Counted from the stretch's first letter, positions 7,274 to 17,513 are shown. The stretch: 24,512 bases of DNA from Thermomonas sp. (GCA_024711415.1 JANJSW010000213.1:1-24512); one strand, 5' to 3'. Notes: a model not told the origin generated them from the letters alone. Program-made: numbers and translations.

Positions 7274-9424
7274 TTACTCGGCGGGCAGCTGCATTTCCTG
7301 CAGCAGGTGCGGGGCCGGATAGACCTTGGCCAGCAGCCAGCGCAGGTAACGCATGTCGACGTGGATCGCGCGCTTGTAGCGCGGGTCGAACATCCAGCTG
7401 GCGCTGACCGCCTCCCAGTTGGAGTCGAAGTTCAGGCCGATCAGCTTGCCCTGCGCGTCCAGCACCGGCGAGCCGGAATTGCCGCCGGTGGTGTCGAGGT
7501 TGGTCATGAAGTCGACGGTCTGGGTCTTCAGCTCCGGGTCGGCGGTGCTGCCGAAATCGCCCTTGGCGATCGCGTCCAGCAGCGGCTTCGGCGCATCGAA
7601 CGGCTCGACTCCGGTCGCCTTCTCGACGATGCCGGCCACCGTGGTCAGCGGGCGGTAGTCCATGCCGTCGCGCGGCGACAGCGGGCTGACCTTGCCGTAG
7701 CTGATGCGCAGGGTTGAATTGGCGTCCGGGTAGACCGCCCTGCCCTGAGAATTGCGGTAGGCGATCAACGCCTGCATGTAGGCCGGGCGCAGCCGCAGCA
7801 GTTCACCGGCGCGCTGCTTGGCTTCGGCTTCCAGCCGCAGCAGCGCCGGCTGCAGGGTGGTGGCGGCCTTGAGCAGGGCGTCGTCCGAGGCCGCCAGCGC
7901 GGCGGCGTCGAGCTTCAGCGCGGCAAGACGGGTGGCCTCATCGCCCAACTTCGTGCCGGCATACAGCGCGTCGAGCCGCTGCGCGGCCTCGGCTTCGTTG
8001 GTGCCGAACACGGCATCGAACTCGGCCACGCGCTGTCCAGCCGGCAGCGCGAAATAGCGCTTCAGCGCGTAACGCAGGGTGGCCTTTTCCACCTCCGGGT
8101 CATAGCGGCGCTGCAGCTGCTTCAGGCCGCCCTCGATCAGCGCCTCGTCGCGCTGCTGGTAGCCGGTTTCGCGCTGCGCATCCGGCTTGCCGCGCTCCAG
8201 CGCCAGCCGCTGCAGTTGCACCGCCGCGCCCAGCATGCCGGGGCGCAGGAACGGCAGGATGAAATCGCGCTCGCGGTTGGCATCGTCCAGATCCAGCTCC
8301 GCCTGCATCGCGCGGATACCGGCCAGCCTGGCCTTGGCGCCCGCCTGCTTGCCCAGCCACGCCAGCATCGCCGCCTCGTCCTCGCGCCGCACCCGCACCG
8401 CGTCGCTGCGGCGCAGGCCTTCCAGTTCGCCCTGCGCGCGCTTGAGCGTGTTCTTGTAGCCGGCGACGCTGGAGGCATAGGCCACCTGCTTGGCCTTGCT
8501 GCCGGCGCTGGCCTGCTCGACGGTGTCGATCAGGCCGTCGTACATCGCCACCCGAGTGGGCAGCAGCCAGTCGATCTGGCCGGCGAATTCGGAGGCGGTG
8601 CGATGGCGGAAGGTGCGGCCCGGGTAGCCGGCGACCATCGCGAAATCGCCCGCCTTCACCGGTGCGGTCGATACCGTCAGGTGCGCGGGCGGCGCATAGG
8701 GGACGTTGTCCTTGCTGTACGCGGCCGGCTTGCCATCCTTGCCGACGTAGGCGCGGTAGAAGGTGAAATCGCCGGTGTGGCGCGGCCACATGAAATTGTC
8801 GATCTCGTCGCCGTAGTTGCCGATCGCGCGCGGCGGCGCGTAGACGAGGCGGATGTCCTTCAGTTCCAGCTGCTTGATCAGGTAGAAGTCGCTGCCGTAG
8901 TACATGTCGGCGACGCTGCAGCGATGGCCGGCGTCGGCCTCGCACTCGGCGACCGCGGTCTTCTTCGCCGCATCCACGGCATCGTAATAGGCGCGCCCGG
9001 TCTTGCCCTTCGCGCCGGCAAGGATGCGGTCGGTGACCTTGTCGAAGCCCACCGTCACCCAGATCCGCGAGGCCGGGCCGGCCGAAACTTCATCGGCACG
9101 GGTGGCGGCGATGAAACCGTCCTGGATCAGGTTCTTTTCCGGCGTGGAATTGAGCTGGATCGCGCCCATCGCGCAGTGGTGGTTGGTCACCACCAGGCCT
9201 TCCGGCGAAACGAAGCTGGCGGTGCAGCCGCCCAGCGACACCACTGCGGCCAGCGGCGGCTTGGTCACGTCGGCCAGCTGGGCGGGATCGCCCTTGAAAC
9301 CCGCGGCCTGCAGCTGGGCGGCCAGCTGCGGCAGCTGCGAAGGCATCCACATGCCTTCGTCGGCATGGGCGACACCGCCGGCCAGGGTCAGGGCCAGGGC
9401 GGCGGACAAGGTGCGTTTGCGCAT
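7274..9424 (-). CDS. S46 family dipeptidyl-peptidase, probably DPP11-like (Ser at specificity position)
   Basis: A 716-residue paralogue of the downstream gene, also exported (signal peptide 1-21, cleavage after AHA). Triad: His in NHHC (81-84), Asp219 in HTGDF, Ser650 in GNSGSP. The residue 18 after the Ser is Ser668 (NFDS), whereas the partner has Gly. In S46 enzymes Arg or Ser at this place goes with DPP11 activity, that is Asp/Glu at P1, so the pair probably splits acidic and hydrophobic substrates. The start at 9424 has GGAG about 10 bases upstream; the open frame beyond it is noise. First gene of the two-gene unit, divergent from tdh. Substrate preference is inferred from one residue and needs assay. 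Confidence 0.92.
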   Translation of the reverse strand: MRKRTLSAALALTLAGGVAHADEGMWMPSQLPQLAAQLQAAGFKGDPAQLADVTKPPLAAVVSLGGCTASFVSPEGLVVTNHHCAMGAIQLNSTPEKNLIQDGFIAATRADEVSAGPASRIWVTVGFDKVTDRILAGAKGKTGRAYYDAVDAAKKTAVAECEADAGHRCSVADMYYGSDFYLIKQLELKDIRLVYAPPRAIGNYGDEIDNFMWPRHTGDFTFYRAYVGKDGKPAAYSKDNVPYAPPAHLTVSTAPVKAGDFAMVAGYPGRTFRHRTASEFAGQIDWLLPTRVAMYDGLIDTVEQASAGSKAKQVAYASSVAGYKNTLKRAQGELEGLRRSDAVRVRREDEAAMLAWLGKQAGAKARLAGIRAMQAELDLDDANRERDFILPFLRPGMLGAAVQLQRLALERGKPDAQRETGYQQRDEALIEGGLKQLQRRYDPEVEKATLRYALKRYFALPAGQRVAEFDAVFGTNEAEAAQRLDALYAGTKLGDEATRLAALKLDAAALAASDDALLKAATTLQPALLRLEAEAKQRAGELLRLRPAYMQALIAYRNSQGRAVYPDANSTLRISYGKVSPLSPRDGMDYRPLTTVAGIVEKATGVEPFDAPKPLLDAIAKGDFGSTADPELKTQTVDFMTNLDTTGGNSGSPVLDAQGKLIGLNFDSNWEAVSASWMFDPRYKRAIHVDMRYLRWLLAKVYPAPHLLQEMQLPAE

Positions 9425-9455
9425 GGGTCGGCACTCCGGGGAACGGCAAACCCCT

Positions 9456-9483
9456 ATTAGACCATCCCGGCCGGGCGCCGGCC
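9456..9483 (-). promoter_or_regulatory. Candidate promoter of the S46 peptidase pair with an inverted repeat
   Basis: On the minus strand TCTAAT (plus 9456-9461) matches TATAAT at five of six positions, about 32 bases before the ATG. The inverted repeat GGCCGG-GCG-CCGGCC (9469-9483) occupies the spacer and -35 zone and may bind a regulator. No good -35 is seen. Confidence 0.35.
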
Positions 9484-9524
9484 CATGACCATGGTAAGGC
9501 CCCGGCCACAGGCGGGAACGGCGG

Positions 9525-9530
9525 TAAAAT
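9525..9530 (+). promoter_or_regulatory. Candidate -10 element of tdh
   Basis: TAAAAT lies 21 bases before the first possible tdh ATG, giving a leader of roughly 14 bases. The context GGTAAAATGG resembles the TTAAAATG ahead of prpB in this window. No clear -35. Confidence 0.4.
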
Positions 9531-9551
9531 GGCGGTCTTTCCCGTCGGGTC

Positions 9552-10598
9552 ATGGACATGACGCAAGCGAACACGATGCGGGCGCTGGTCAAGCGCGAAG
9601 CCGCCAAGGGCATCTGGATGGAACAGGTGCCGGTGCCGGTGCCGGGCCCGAACGAGGTCCTGATCAAGTTGGAAAAGACCGCCATCTGCGGGACCGACCT
9701 GCACATCTACCTGTGGGACGACTGGAGCCAGCGCACCATCCAGCCGGGGCTGACCATCGGCCACGAGTTCGTCGGGCGCATCGCCCAGCTCGGCTCGGCG
9801 GTGACCGGCTACGAAGTCGGCCAGCGCGTCTCGGCCGAGGGTCACATCGTCTGCGGCCATTGCCGCAATTGCCGGGGCGGCCGCCCGCACCTGTGCCCGA
9901 ACACCGTGGGCATCGGCGTGAACCGCAACGGCGCCTTCGCCGAATACATGACCATGCCGGCCAGCAACCTGTGGCCGATCCCCGACCAGATCCCGTCCGA
10001 GCTGGCCGCGTTCTTCGACCCCTACGGCAACGCCGCGCACTGCGCGCTGGAGTTCGACGTGATCGGCGAGGACGTGCTGATCACCGGCGCCGGCCCGATC
10101 GGGATCATCGCCGCGGGCATCTGCAAGCACATCGGCGCACGCAACGTCGTGGTCACCGACGTCAACGACTACCGTCTGAAGCTGGCCGCCGACATGGGCG
10201 CCACCCGGGTGGTCAACGTCGCCAACACCTCGCTCAAGGACGTCATGGCGGACCTGCACATGGAGGGCTTCGACGTGGGCCTGGAGATGAGCGGCAACCC
10301 GCGCGCCTTCAACGACATGCTCGACTGCATGTACCACGGCGGCAAGATCGCGATGCTCGGCATCATGCCCAAGGGCGCGGGCTGCGACTGGGACAAGATC
10401 ATCTTCAAGGGCCTCACCGTGCAGGGCATCTACGGCCGCAAGATGTACGAGACCTGGTACAAGATGACCCAGCTGGTGCTGTCCGGTTTCCCGCTGGGCA
10501 AGGTGCTGACCCACCAGCTCCCGGTGGAGGACTTCCAGAAGGGTTTCGACCTGATGGAAGCAGGCAAGGCCGGCAAGGTCGTGTTGAGCTGGAACTGA
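9552..10598 (+). CDS. tdh: L-threonine 3-dehydrogenase
   Basis: Oxidises threonine with NAD to 2-amino-3-ketobutyrate, which Kbl, encoded next, cleaves to glycine and acetyl-CoA. Zinc-dependent medium-chain dehydrogenase. In the 348-residue form the catalytic zinc ligands are Cys46 and His71-Glu72, structural zinc is held by Cys101, 104, 107 and 115, and the NAD fold begins at [10 protein letters not shown]. The start is uncertain: ATGs at 9552, 9558 and 9576 are in frame and none has a good ribosome site. The 9576 start gives 340 residues, matching E. coli Tdh (341), and may be the true one. The gene is divergent from the S46 peptidases and separated from kbl by an odd 153-base spacer. Confidence 0.95.
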   Translation: MDMTQANTMRALVKREAAKGIWMEQVPVPVPGPNEVLIKLEKTAICGTDLHIYLWDDWSQRTIQPGLTIGHEFVGRIAQLGSAVTGYEVGQRVSAEGHIVCGHCRNCRGGRPHLCPNTVGIGVNRNGAFAEYMTMPASNLWPIPDQIPSELAAFFDPYGNAAHCALEFDVIGEDVLITGAGPIGIIAAGICKHIGARNVVVTDVNDYRLKLAADMGATRVVNVANTSLKDVMADLHMEGFDVGLEMSGNPRAFNDMLDCMYHGGKIAMLGIMPKGAGCDWDKIIFKGLTVQGIYGRKMYETWYKMTQLVLSGFPLGKVLTHQLPVEDFQKGFDLMEAGKAGKVVLSWN

Positions 10599-10617
10599 CG
10601 AGACTGGTCGGGCATGA

Positions 10618-10648
10618 GGGGGGCCGGGGGCGCGGGGGGGGGCGGGGG
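10618..10648 (+). other. G-quadruplex-type tract between tdh and kbl
   Basis: Four G-runs occur in 31 bases: G6-CC-G5-CGC-G9-C-G5, with loops of 1 to 3 bases. This meets the usual sequence rule for a parallel G-quadruplex with spare guanines, on the sense strand and therefore in the tdh-kbl transcript. It begins 20 bases after the tdh stop. The exact G count in the nine-base run may be unsettled by sequencing. Confidence 0.7.
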
Positions 10649-10658
10649 CACCACCCTC

Positions 10659-10727
10659 GGCGGCATGGAGGCCGCCTAGGCGCCTACATGGCCGTATCCC
10701 CGGGGTGCCGGGCGCATGCCGCCCCGG
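10659..10727 (+). other. Hairpin-rich leader upstream of kbl
   Basis: Three elements in a row: a GGCGGC/GCCGCC hairpin (10659-10664 with 10671-10676), the perfect palindrome TAGGCGCCTA (10677-10686), and CCGGGG/CCCCGG arms (10700-10705 with 10722-10727). There is no T-run, so it is not a typical intrinsic terminator. It could slow polymerase, protect the downstream message or modulate kbl translation; function unknown. Confidence 0.4.
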
Positions 10728-10751
10728 CCGCCTCATGCGCACGGAACAACC

Positions 10752-11960
10752 ATGTCCCTGACCCAACCTGCTCTTACCAGGCGATTTGCCGACACCCTCG
10801 ACGAGATCCGCGCCGCCGGCCTGTTCAAGTCGGAGCGCATCATCACCTCGCCGCAGTCGGCCGAGATCGAACTGGCGGACGGCCGCAAGGTGCTGAATTT
10901 CTGCGCCAACAATTACCTGGGCCTGGCCGACCATCCGGACATCATCGCGGTGGCGAAGGACGCGCTGGACACCCACGGCTTCGGCATGGCCAGCGTGCGC
11001 TTCATCTGCGGCACCCAGGACCTGCACAAGCAGCTGGAGCAGACCATCGCCGACTTCTTCGGCACCGAGGACACCATCCTCTACGCCGCCTGCTTCGACG
11101 CCAACGGCGGGCTGTTCGAGCCGCTGCTGGACGAGAACGACGCGATCATCTCCGATGCGCTCAACCACGCCTCGATCATCGACGGCGTGCGCCTGTGCAA
11201 GGCCAAACGCTACCGCTACGCCAACTGCGACATGGCCGATCTTGAAGCGCAGTTGCAGCAGGCCAAGGCCGACGGCGCGCGCACGATCATGATCACCACA
11301 GACGGCGTGTTCTCGATGGACGGCTTCATCGCGCCGCTGGACCAGATCACTGCGCTGGCCAAGCAGTACGGCGCCCTGGTGCACATCGACGAATGCCACG
11401 CCACCGGCTTCCTCGGCGCCACCGGCCGCGGCAGCGCCGAGGTCAAGGGCGTGCTGGACCGGATCGACATCTTCACCGGCACCCTAGGCAAGGCCATGGG
11501 CGGCGCGCTCGGCGGTTTCACCACCGCGAGGAAGGAAGTGATCGAGCTGCTGCGCCAGCGTTCGCGCCCCTACCTGTTCTCCAACTCGCTGCCGCCGCAC
11601 GTGGTGGCCGCGGGCATCAAGGCCTTCGAGATGCTCTCGTCCGCGGGCGAGCTGCGCGACCGCCTGCGCGAGAACACCGCCTATTTCCGCGAGCGCATGA
11701 CCGCCGCGGGCTTCGACATCAAGCCGGGCGTGCACCCGATTTCGCCGGTGATGCTGTACGACGCCCCGCTGGCGCAGCGCTTCGCCGAGCGGCTGCTGGA
11801 GGAAGGCATCTACGCGATCGGCTTCTTCTTCCCGGTAGTGCCCAAGGGCCAGGCGCGCATCCGCACCCAGATTTCCGCTGCGCACACCCGCGAGCACCTC
11901 GACCGCGCCATCGATGCGTTCATCCGCATCGGCCACGAACTGGGCGTGCTGAAGGCCTGA
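10752..11960 (+). CDS. kbl: 2-amino-3-ketobutyrate CoA ligase (glycine C-acetyltransferase)
   Basis: PLP enzyme that cleaves 2-amino-3-ketobutyrate with CoA to glycine and acetyl-CoA, completing threonine breakdown started by Tdh. The 402-residue protein matches E. coli Kbl (398). The PLP lysine is K247 in [11 protein letters not shown], the PLP-ring Asp is D213 in HIDECHATG, and NNYLGL and [10 protein letters not shown] are typical of the alpha-oxoamine synthase family. The start at 10752 (MSLTQPALT) has GGA 7-8 bases upstream; an in-frame ATG at 10716 would add a non-family extension. Convergent with the pseudouridine synthase gene, the two stop codons being only 3 bases apart. Confidence 0.96.
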   Translation: MSLTQPALTRRFADTLDEIRAAGLFKSERIITSPQSAEIELADGRKVLNFCANNYLGLADHPDIIAVAKDALDTHGFGMASVRFICGTQDLHKQLEQTIADFFGTEDTILYAACFDANGGLFEPLLDENDAIISDALNHASIIDGVRLCKAKRYRYANCDMADLEAQLQQAKADGARTIMITTDGVFSMDGFIAPLDQITALAKQYGALVHIDECHATGFLGATGRGSAEVKGVLDRIDIFTGTLGKAMGGALGGFTTARKEVIELLRQRSRPYLFSNSLPPHVVAAGIKAFEMLSSAGELRDRLRENTAYFRERMTAAGFDIKPGVHPISPVMLYDAPLAQRFAERLLEEGIYAIGFFFPVVPKGQARIRTQISAAHTREHLDRAIDAFIRIGHELGVLKA

Positions 11961-11963
11961 GGC

Positions 11964-12683
11964 TCAGGCGCCGCCGAGCGCGGCGACTTCCCCGGGGCTC
12001 AGTTCGCGCCATTGGCCCTTCGGCAGATCGCCCAGGGCCAGCGGCCCGATCGCTACCCGCACCAGCCGCAGCACGCCGATGCCGAAGGCTGCCAGCAGGC
12101 GGCGGATCTGGCGGTTGCGGCCCTCGTCCAGCACGATTTCCAGCCACGCATGCTTCGCGCCGCTGCGCAGCAGCGAGGTGGTAACCGCTCGCAGCCGCTC
12201 GCCATCCACGTCCACGCCGGTGTACAGGACGGCCAGCGTTGCCGCGTCGGGAATGCAGTCCACCTGTACGTGATAGGTCTTGGCGGGGCCCTGCGCCGGA
12301 TCGGTGATGCGCGCCGCCCACTGCGGGTCATTGGTGAACAGCAGCAGGCCTTCGCTGGCCTTGTCGAGGCGACCGACCGGGGCGATCCAGCCGAGGTCCG
12401 CACCGTCGAAGCAGCGATACACGGTGTCGCGGCCACGCTCGTCGCTGGTCGTGGTGACCAGCCCTCGGGGCTTGTTGAGCATCAGGTAGCGCGGCGCGCC
12501 CTGTTCCGATGCCGCGCCATCGATATCGATGCGCGCCTGCTCCAAGTCGGTCGGATGCTCGGGATCACGCACCACGCGCCCATCGAGACGCACCCGGCCG
12601 TCACTGATGAGCCGTTCGGCCTGGCTGCGCGAGCACAGCCCGCGCTTGGACAGCACCCTTGCCAGTCCGTGGCGCGCGCCCAT
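11964..12683 (-). CDS. RsuA-family rRNA pseudouridine synthase (RluB/RluE-like)
   Basis: Converts a specific uridine in ribosomal RNA to pseudouridine. The 239-residue protein has an S4 RNA-binding domain (about 6-60, LSKRGLCSRSQAERLI) and a catalytic domain with Asp107 in PVGRLDKASEGLLL and the C-terminal EGRNRQIRRLL motif. The small size and that motif resemble RluE or RluB more than RsuA, but the exact target site cannot be told. The start at 12683 is the first ATG that gives the family N-terminus; the ribosome site is weak. It follows the small secreted protein gene by 11 bases and is probably cotranscribed with it. Confidence 0.92.
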   Translation of the reverse strand: MGARHGLARVLSKRGLCSRSQAERLISDGRVRLDGRVVRDPEHPTDLEQARIDIDGAASEQGAPRYLMLNKPRGLVTTTSDERGRDTVYRCFDGADLGWIAPVGRLDKASEGLLLFTNDPQWAARITDPAQGPAKTYHVQVDCIPDAATLAVLYTGVDVDGERLRAVTTSLLRSGAKHAWLEIVLDEGRNRQIRRLLAAFGIGVLRLVRVAIGPLALGDLPKGQWRELSPGEVAALGGA

Positions 12684-12694
12684 GCGAAAGCCGG

Positions 12695-13192
12695 TCAGTT
12701 GGCCGACTTGCTCTCCGCCACGGGCGCCGTCTCGGGCGCGGCGGCTTGCACAGCGTCCTTGCGCCCGACCACGCGCACGCCGCGCGACTTCATCCACGCG
12801 TCGAACTCGTCGGCAGTCATGCGCTTGCCGTTCTGGGTCATGTTGAAGCGCCACGGCGTGTTGTCGAACGCGGTCTGCGGCTTGTAGGCGGCAGGATCGA
12901 TGCCCGCGGCACCCGGCGCGGCCGACTTCGCCATGGCACGGCAACCATCGACGCGAATCCGCGCCAGCACGTTGTCCACCGACAGCGCCTCGTCGAATGA
13001 CTGCGCCAGCACGCCGCCGGCACCGCCCAGCTGGGTGATGGCCGGGGCGAATTCCGAAGCAACCGCGGAAATCACCGTCGGACGCACCGGCACGGCCGAG
13101 ACGGCGCTGGTGGCGCACACGTCGCCGCCCGCCTGCGCAAACCCCGGAACGGCAAGCAAGGACAGCACACAGGCGCGGAACATGGACGACAT
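12695..13192 (-). CDS. Secreted protein of unknown function
   Basis: A 165-residue protein with a clear signal peptide (MSSMFRACVLSLLAVPGFAQA, cleavage after residue 21). The mature part has two cysteines (C26, C84) that could form a disulfide, an AITQLGGAGGVLAQSFDEALS segment, the stretch NTPWRFNMTQNGKRMTADEFDAWMKSRGVRVV, and an Ala/Pro-rich tail. I do not recognise a family. The start at 13192 has GGGGAG/GAG upstream; the ATG at 13183 is a possible alternative. It has its own good promoter and sits between ompA and the pseudouridine synthase. Probably periplasmic. Confidence 0.75.
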   Translation of the reverse strand: MSSMFRACVLSLLAVPGFAQAGGDVCATSAVSAVPVRPTVISAVASEFAPAITQLGGAGGVLAQSFDEALSVDNVLARIRVDGCRAMAKSAAPGAAGIDPAAYKPQTAFDNTPWRFNMTQNGKRMTADEFDAWMKSRGVRVVGRKDAVQAAAPETAPVAESKSAN

Positions 13193-13221
13193 GGCAACTC
13201 AACTCCCCGACGGACCGCGAC

Positions 13222-13251
13222 AGTGTAGGCGCTGGCTGCGCCACACCGCAA
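13222..13251 (-). promoter_or_regulatory. Promoter of the secreted protein gene
   Basis: Minus strand: TTGCGG (plus 13246-13251), an 18-base spacer and TACACT (13222-13227), 30 bases before the ATG. Both hexamers are close to sigma-70 consensus. Confidence 0.5.
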
Positions 13252-13272
13252 TTCGGCGCAACCCGTGCCTCG

Positions 13273-13308
13273 AAAAAAAAACGAAGCCCGGCACTGGGCC
13301 GGGCTTCG
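13273..13308 (-). terminator. Rho-independent terminator of ompA
   Basis: On the minus strand an 11-base perfect stem (plus CGAAGCCCGGC 13282-13292 with GCCGGGCTTCG 13298-13308) and a 5-base loop are followed by nine Ts (plus A-run 13273-13281). It lies 29 bases after the ompA stop. Confidence 0.93.
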
Positions 13309-13337
13309 GATACCTCGCGAACGACAGCCGGGCGGGA

Positions 13338-14417
13338 TTACAGGCTGTTCAGCTCGGTGCGGCGGTTGGTCTCGCTCTTGCAGCCCGGCAGGGTCTGGCC
13401 CTTGTCTTCCAGCGGACGGCTCTCGCCGTAGCCGGTCGGACCGTTCATGCGGCCGGCGTCCACGCCGTTGCTGGTCAGGTAGTCATAGACCGCCTTGGCG
13501 CGACGCTCGGACAGGCTCTGGTTGTAGGCGTCGGTACCGCACTGGTCGGTGTGGCCGGCGACTTCGACCTTCAGCTCCGGATAGCGCTTCAGGATTTCGA
13601 CGGCCTCGTTGAGGATGGCCACCGCGTCCGCACGCAGGGTCGACTTGTCGAAATCGAAGTTCACGCCCTTCAGGTCGATCGAAACCGGCACCGGGCAGCC
13701 GTCCGGACCGATGGTCTGGCCAGCCTGCGAACCCGGGCACTTGTCGTTGCAGTTGTTGACGCCGTCACCGTCGTCATCCATGTCGGCGCAGGTCTGCTGC
13801 GGCGCCGGGGCCGGGGCAACCGGGGCAACCGGCTCCGGGCCGAGCGCGATGGTCATGCCGACCGAAGCCAGCAGATCCATGAACTGGTCTTCCTGGTTGC
13901 CGATGCGGGCCTGCTGGTCGTCGAAATCGACGCGGGTGCCCAGTTCGGTGCGCAGATCCATGCGGCCGAAATCGAACTGCAGGCCGGCGCCGAGGTTGAC
14001 CGCCAGGTTGGAATCCTTGTGATCCGACGGCGAGGTCGGCGAGGGGATCACGAACTCTTCTTCGTGGCGCTGCCAGCCCAGGCCGCCGCGCAGGTAGGGC
14101 CACCACTTGGAGTCGGCGTTGCGGAAATGGTAACGGCCGTCCAGCGAGACGCCGTACTGGCTCCACCACAGGTTCGGGTTGATGGTCTTGTCGGGGTTCT
14201 GGTAGTTCAGCTCGGTTTCCAGCGAGAAGCGCTGGGTGAGGAACTTGCCGAAGCCGATGGTGGCGAAGAGCGCGTCTTCAGTGCCACGATCCTGGTCCTG
14301 GAAATTCACACCGGTCGAACCGGAGACGTACCAACGGTCGTCGAACTCCTGGGCGGACGCAGCCTGCGCCAGACCCAGACCACCCAGAAGGGCAGCGCAG
14401 AGAAGTTTCTTGTTCAT
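13338..14417 (-). CDS. OmpA-family outer membrane protein
   Basis: A 359-residue structural outer-membrane protein tying the membrane to peptidoglycan. Signal peptide 1-22 (ASA cleavage), an N-terminal beta-barrel of about 23-192 rich in aromatic strands, a Pro/Ala linker (193-209), a thrombospondin type-3 calcium-type repeat (DMDDDGDGVNNCNDKCPGS, 212-230), and an OmpA-like domain at 250-357. The diaminopimelate-binding pair is Asp281 in GHTDQCG and Arg296 in SERRA, at the E. coli spacing of 15. Start 14417 has GGAGCTGAAC upstream. Monocistronic, with a strong terminator and a long leader, as expected for an abundant protein. Close to the OprF/OmpA type common in Xanthomonadaceae. Confidence 0.94.
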   Translation of the reverse strand: MNKKLLCAALLGGLGLAQAASAQEFDDRWYVSGSTGVNFQDQDRGTEDALFATIGFGKFLTQRFSLETELNYQNPDKTINPNLWWSQYGVSLDGRYHFRNADSKWWPYLRGGLGWQRHEEEFVIPSPTSPSDHKDSNLAVNLGAGLQFDFGRMDLRTELGTRVDFDDQQARIGNQEDQFMDLLASVGMTIALGPEPVAPVAPAPAPQQTCADMDDDGDGVNNCNDKCPGSQAGQTIGPDGCPVPVSIDLKGVNFDFDKSTLRADAVAILNEAVEILKRYPELKVEVAGHTDQCGTDAYNQSLSERRAKAVYDYLTSNGVDAGRMNGPTGYGESRPLEDKGQTLPGCKSETNRRTELNSL

Positions 14418-14533
14418 GTTCAGCTCCTTGATTCAGTAAGAAGAAACCGTGTCGCGGAATTTAAAGCGCTTGCTCCAGACGGCAGTTCCGGCGCTTGGCG
14501 CACGTTACAGCCGGGCACGTGAAAGCCGCGTTA

Positions 14534-14562
14534 ACACTAACATAACGGTTAAACGCCTGCAA
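14534..14562 (-). promoter_or_regulatory. Candidate ompA promoter
   Basis: Minus strand TTGCAG (plus 14557-14562), a 17-base spacer and TAGTGT (14534-14539). The region is locally AT-rich with repeated GTTAA blocks, unlike its surroundings. It would give a leader of about 110 bases. Confidence 0.4.
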
Positions 14563-14613
14563 AGTTGAACTGTCGCCCCCCGACAGGTCGTCACGAACCC
14601 GCATGCAACCAAC

Positions 14614-16656
<2,043 letters not shown>

Positions 16657-16958
16657 GGCCGGCGCGCCACCGGCAAAACCGCCCGTGAAACCCCCGACCC
16701 CGTCACAGATCCGGCACCCCCATTCAGCCAACGTTCCGGAATCAACCCCTACCTTGCGCCAACTTTTGGCCTGACCCACCGCCCAGTTGCGTGATTGTCA
16801 GGTGAACCGGCACGCCGCCCGAACCCATCGACGGGACGGCGCGCCCGGGCAAAGGCCGCCATAGAGCAGCCGCCCTCCCCAGTACGCCATGACGCAGGCG
16901 TGCGGCATCCGCAACACACGATGCCTGCCCTGCGCCGCAACGGAGCAAGGAGTCCGAC
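16657..16958. other. 302-base intergenic region between fadH and the SleB-like gene
   Basis: I see no gene here. Right after the fadH stop, arms GCCGG (16658-16662) and CCGGC (16670-16674) flank a 7-base loop, but no T-run follows, so termination is doubtful. The only clear signal at the other end is the AAGGAG ribosome site of the next gene. No convincing -35/-10 pair. Confidence 0.5.
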
Positions 16959-17420
16959 ATGAAATTGGCGTGGATACTCTGGCTGTCGCACGTGTTGCCG
17001 CAGCCGGCCGCAGATTCGCTGTGCCTGTCCACCACTGTCTACCTGGAAGCGCGCGACCAGTCCGTCCTTGGCCAGCAGGCCGTGGCGGAGGTTGCATTGC
17101 GCCGCCGCGACAGTGGCCTGTGGGGCCACAACCTTTGCCAGGTGGTGACCGCACGCAAGCAGTTCGCCCCCACCATCGTCTCGCCGCAGACCCGCCTGTC
17201 CAATATCCAGGCCTGGTCGGAGGCCGTGGGCGTGGCGCTGGAATCCGAGCGCAACTGGGCGCTGCCGCGCGACCAGCGCAAGCTGGTGGTGCCCGGCGCC
17301 AGCCATTTCGCCGCCCACGCCATCGCCAGCCCGAGCTGGAACACCGCCTTCCAGGTGGCAACCATCGGCGACCACACCTTCTACAAGGTGCAGAGCCTGC
17401 GACCGGCCAAGCGCGGCTGA
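16959..17420 (+). CDS. SleB-like cell wall hydrolase (Hydrolase_2 family)
   Basis: A 153-residue exported enzyme expected to cut peptidoglycan glycan strands as a lytic transglycosylase. N-terminal signal sequence about 1-18, then the family core: TTVYLEARDQSVLGQQAVAEV (about 25-45; the Glu of YLEAR is the likely catalytic acid), WGHNLCQVVTARKQFAP, a SNIQAWSEAVGVAL helix and the C-terminal GASHFAA...TIGDHTFYK block. SleB germination enzymes share this fold, but non-sporulating proteobacteria carry short versions like this for wall remodelling. Start supported by AAGGAG 7 bases upstream. Two mature cysteines (C22, C60) may pair. It stands between fadH and a GST gene with no functional link visible. 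Confidence 0.85.
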   Translation: MKLAWILWLSHVLPQPAADSLCLSTTVYLEARDQSVLGQQAVAEVALRRRDSGLWGHNLCQVVTARKQFAPTIVSPQTRLSNIQAWSEAVGVALESERNWALPRDQRKLVVPGASHFAAHAIASPSWNTAFQVATIGDHTFYKVQSLRPAKRG

Positions 17421-17513
17421 TCGAAACGGGCGGCACGCTGCGTTGCGCGCAGCGGCATCGACGTGGCAGCGCCGATTGCGGATAGTCATGGCCTTCCCCA
17501 ACGAGGCCACATG

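Noticed and set aside
5816-7717. 633-codon open frame on the plus strand opposite the S46 genes
   Set aside because: Antisense shadow of GC-rich coding sequence: His/Arg/Ala/Gly-rich with no recognisable motifs, while the minus strand encodes clear catalytic sites.
9090-11399. 769-codon minus-strand frame across the tdh-kbl region
   Set aside because: Antisense to two certain enzymes and to the start of an S46 gene; no domain pattern.
12684-13244. N-terminal extension of the pseudouridine synthase frame
   Set aside because: It overlaps the secreted-protein gene out of frame; the S4 domain begins right after the Met at 12683.
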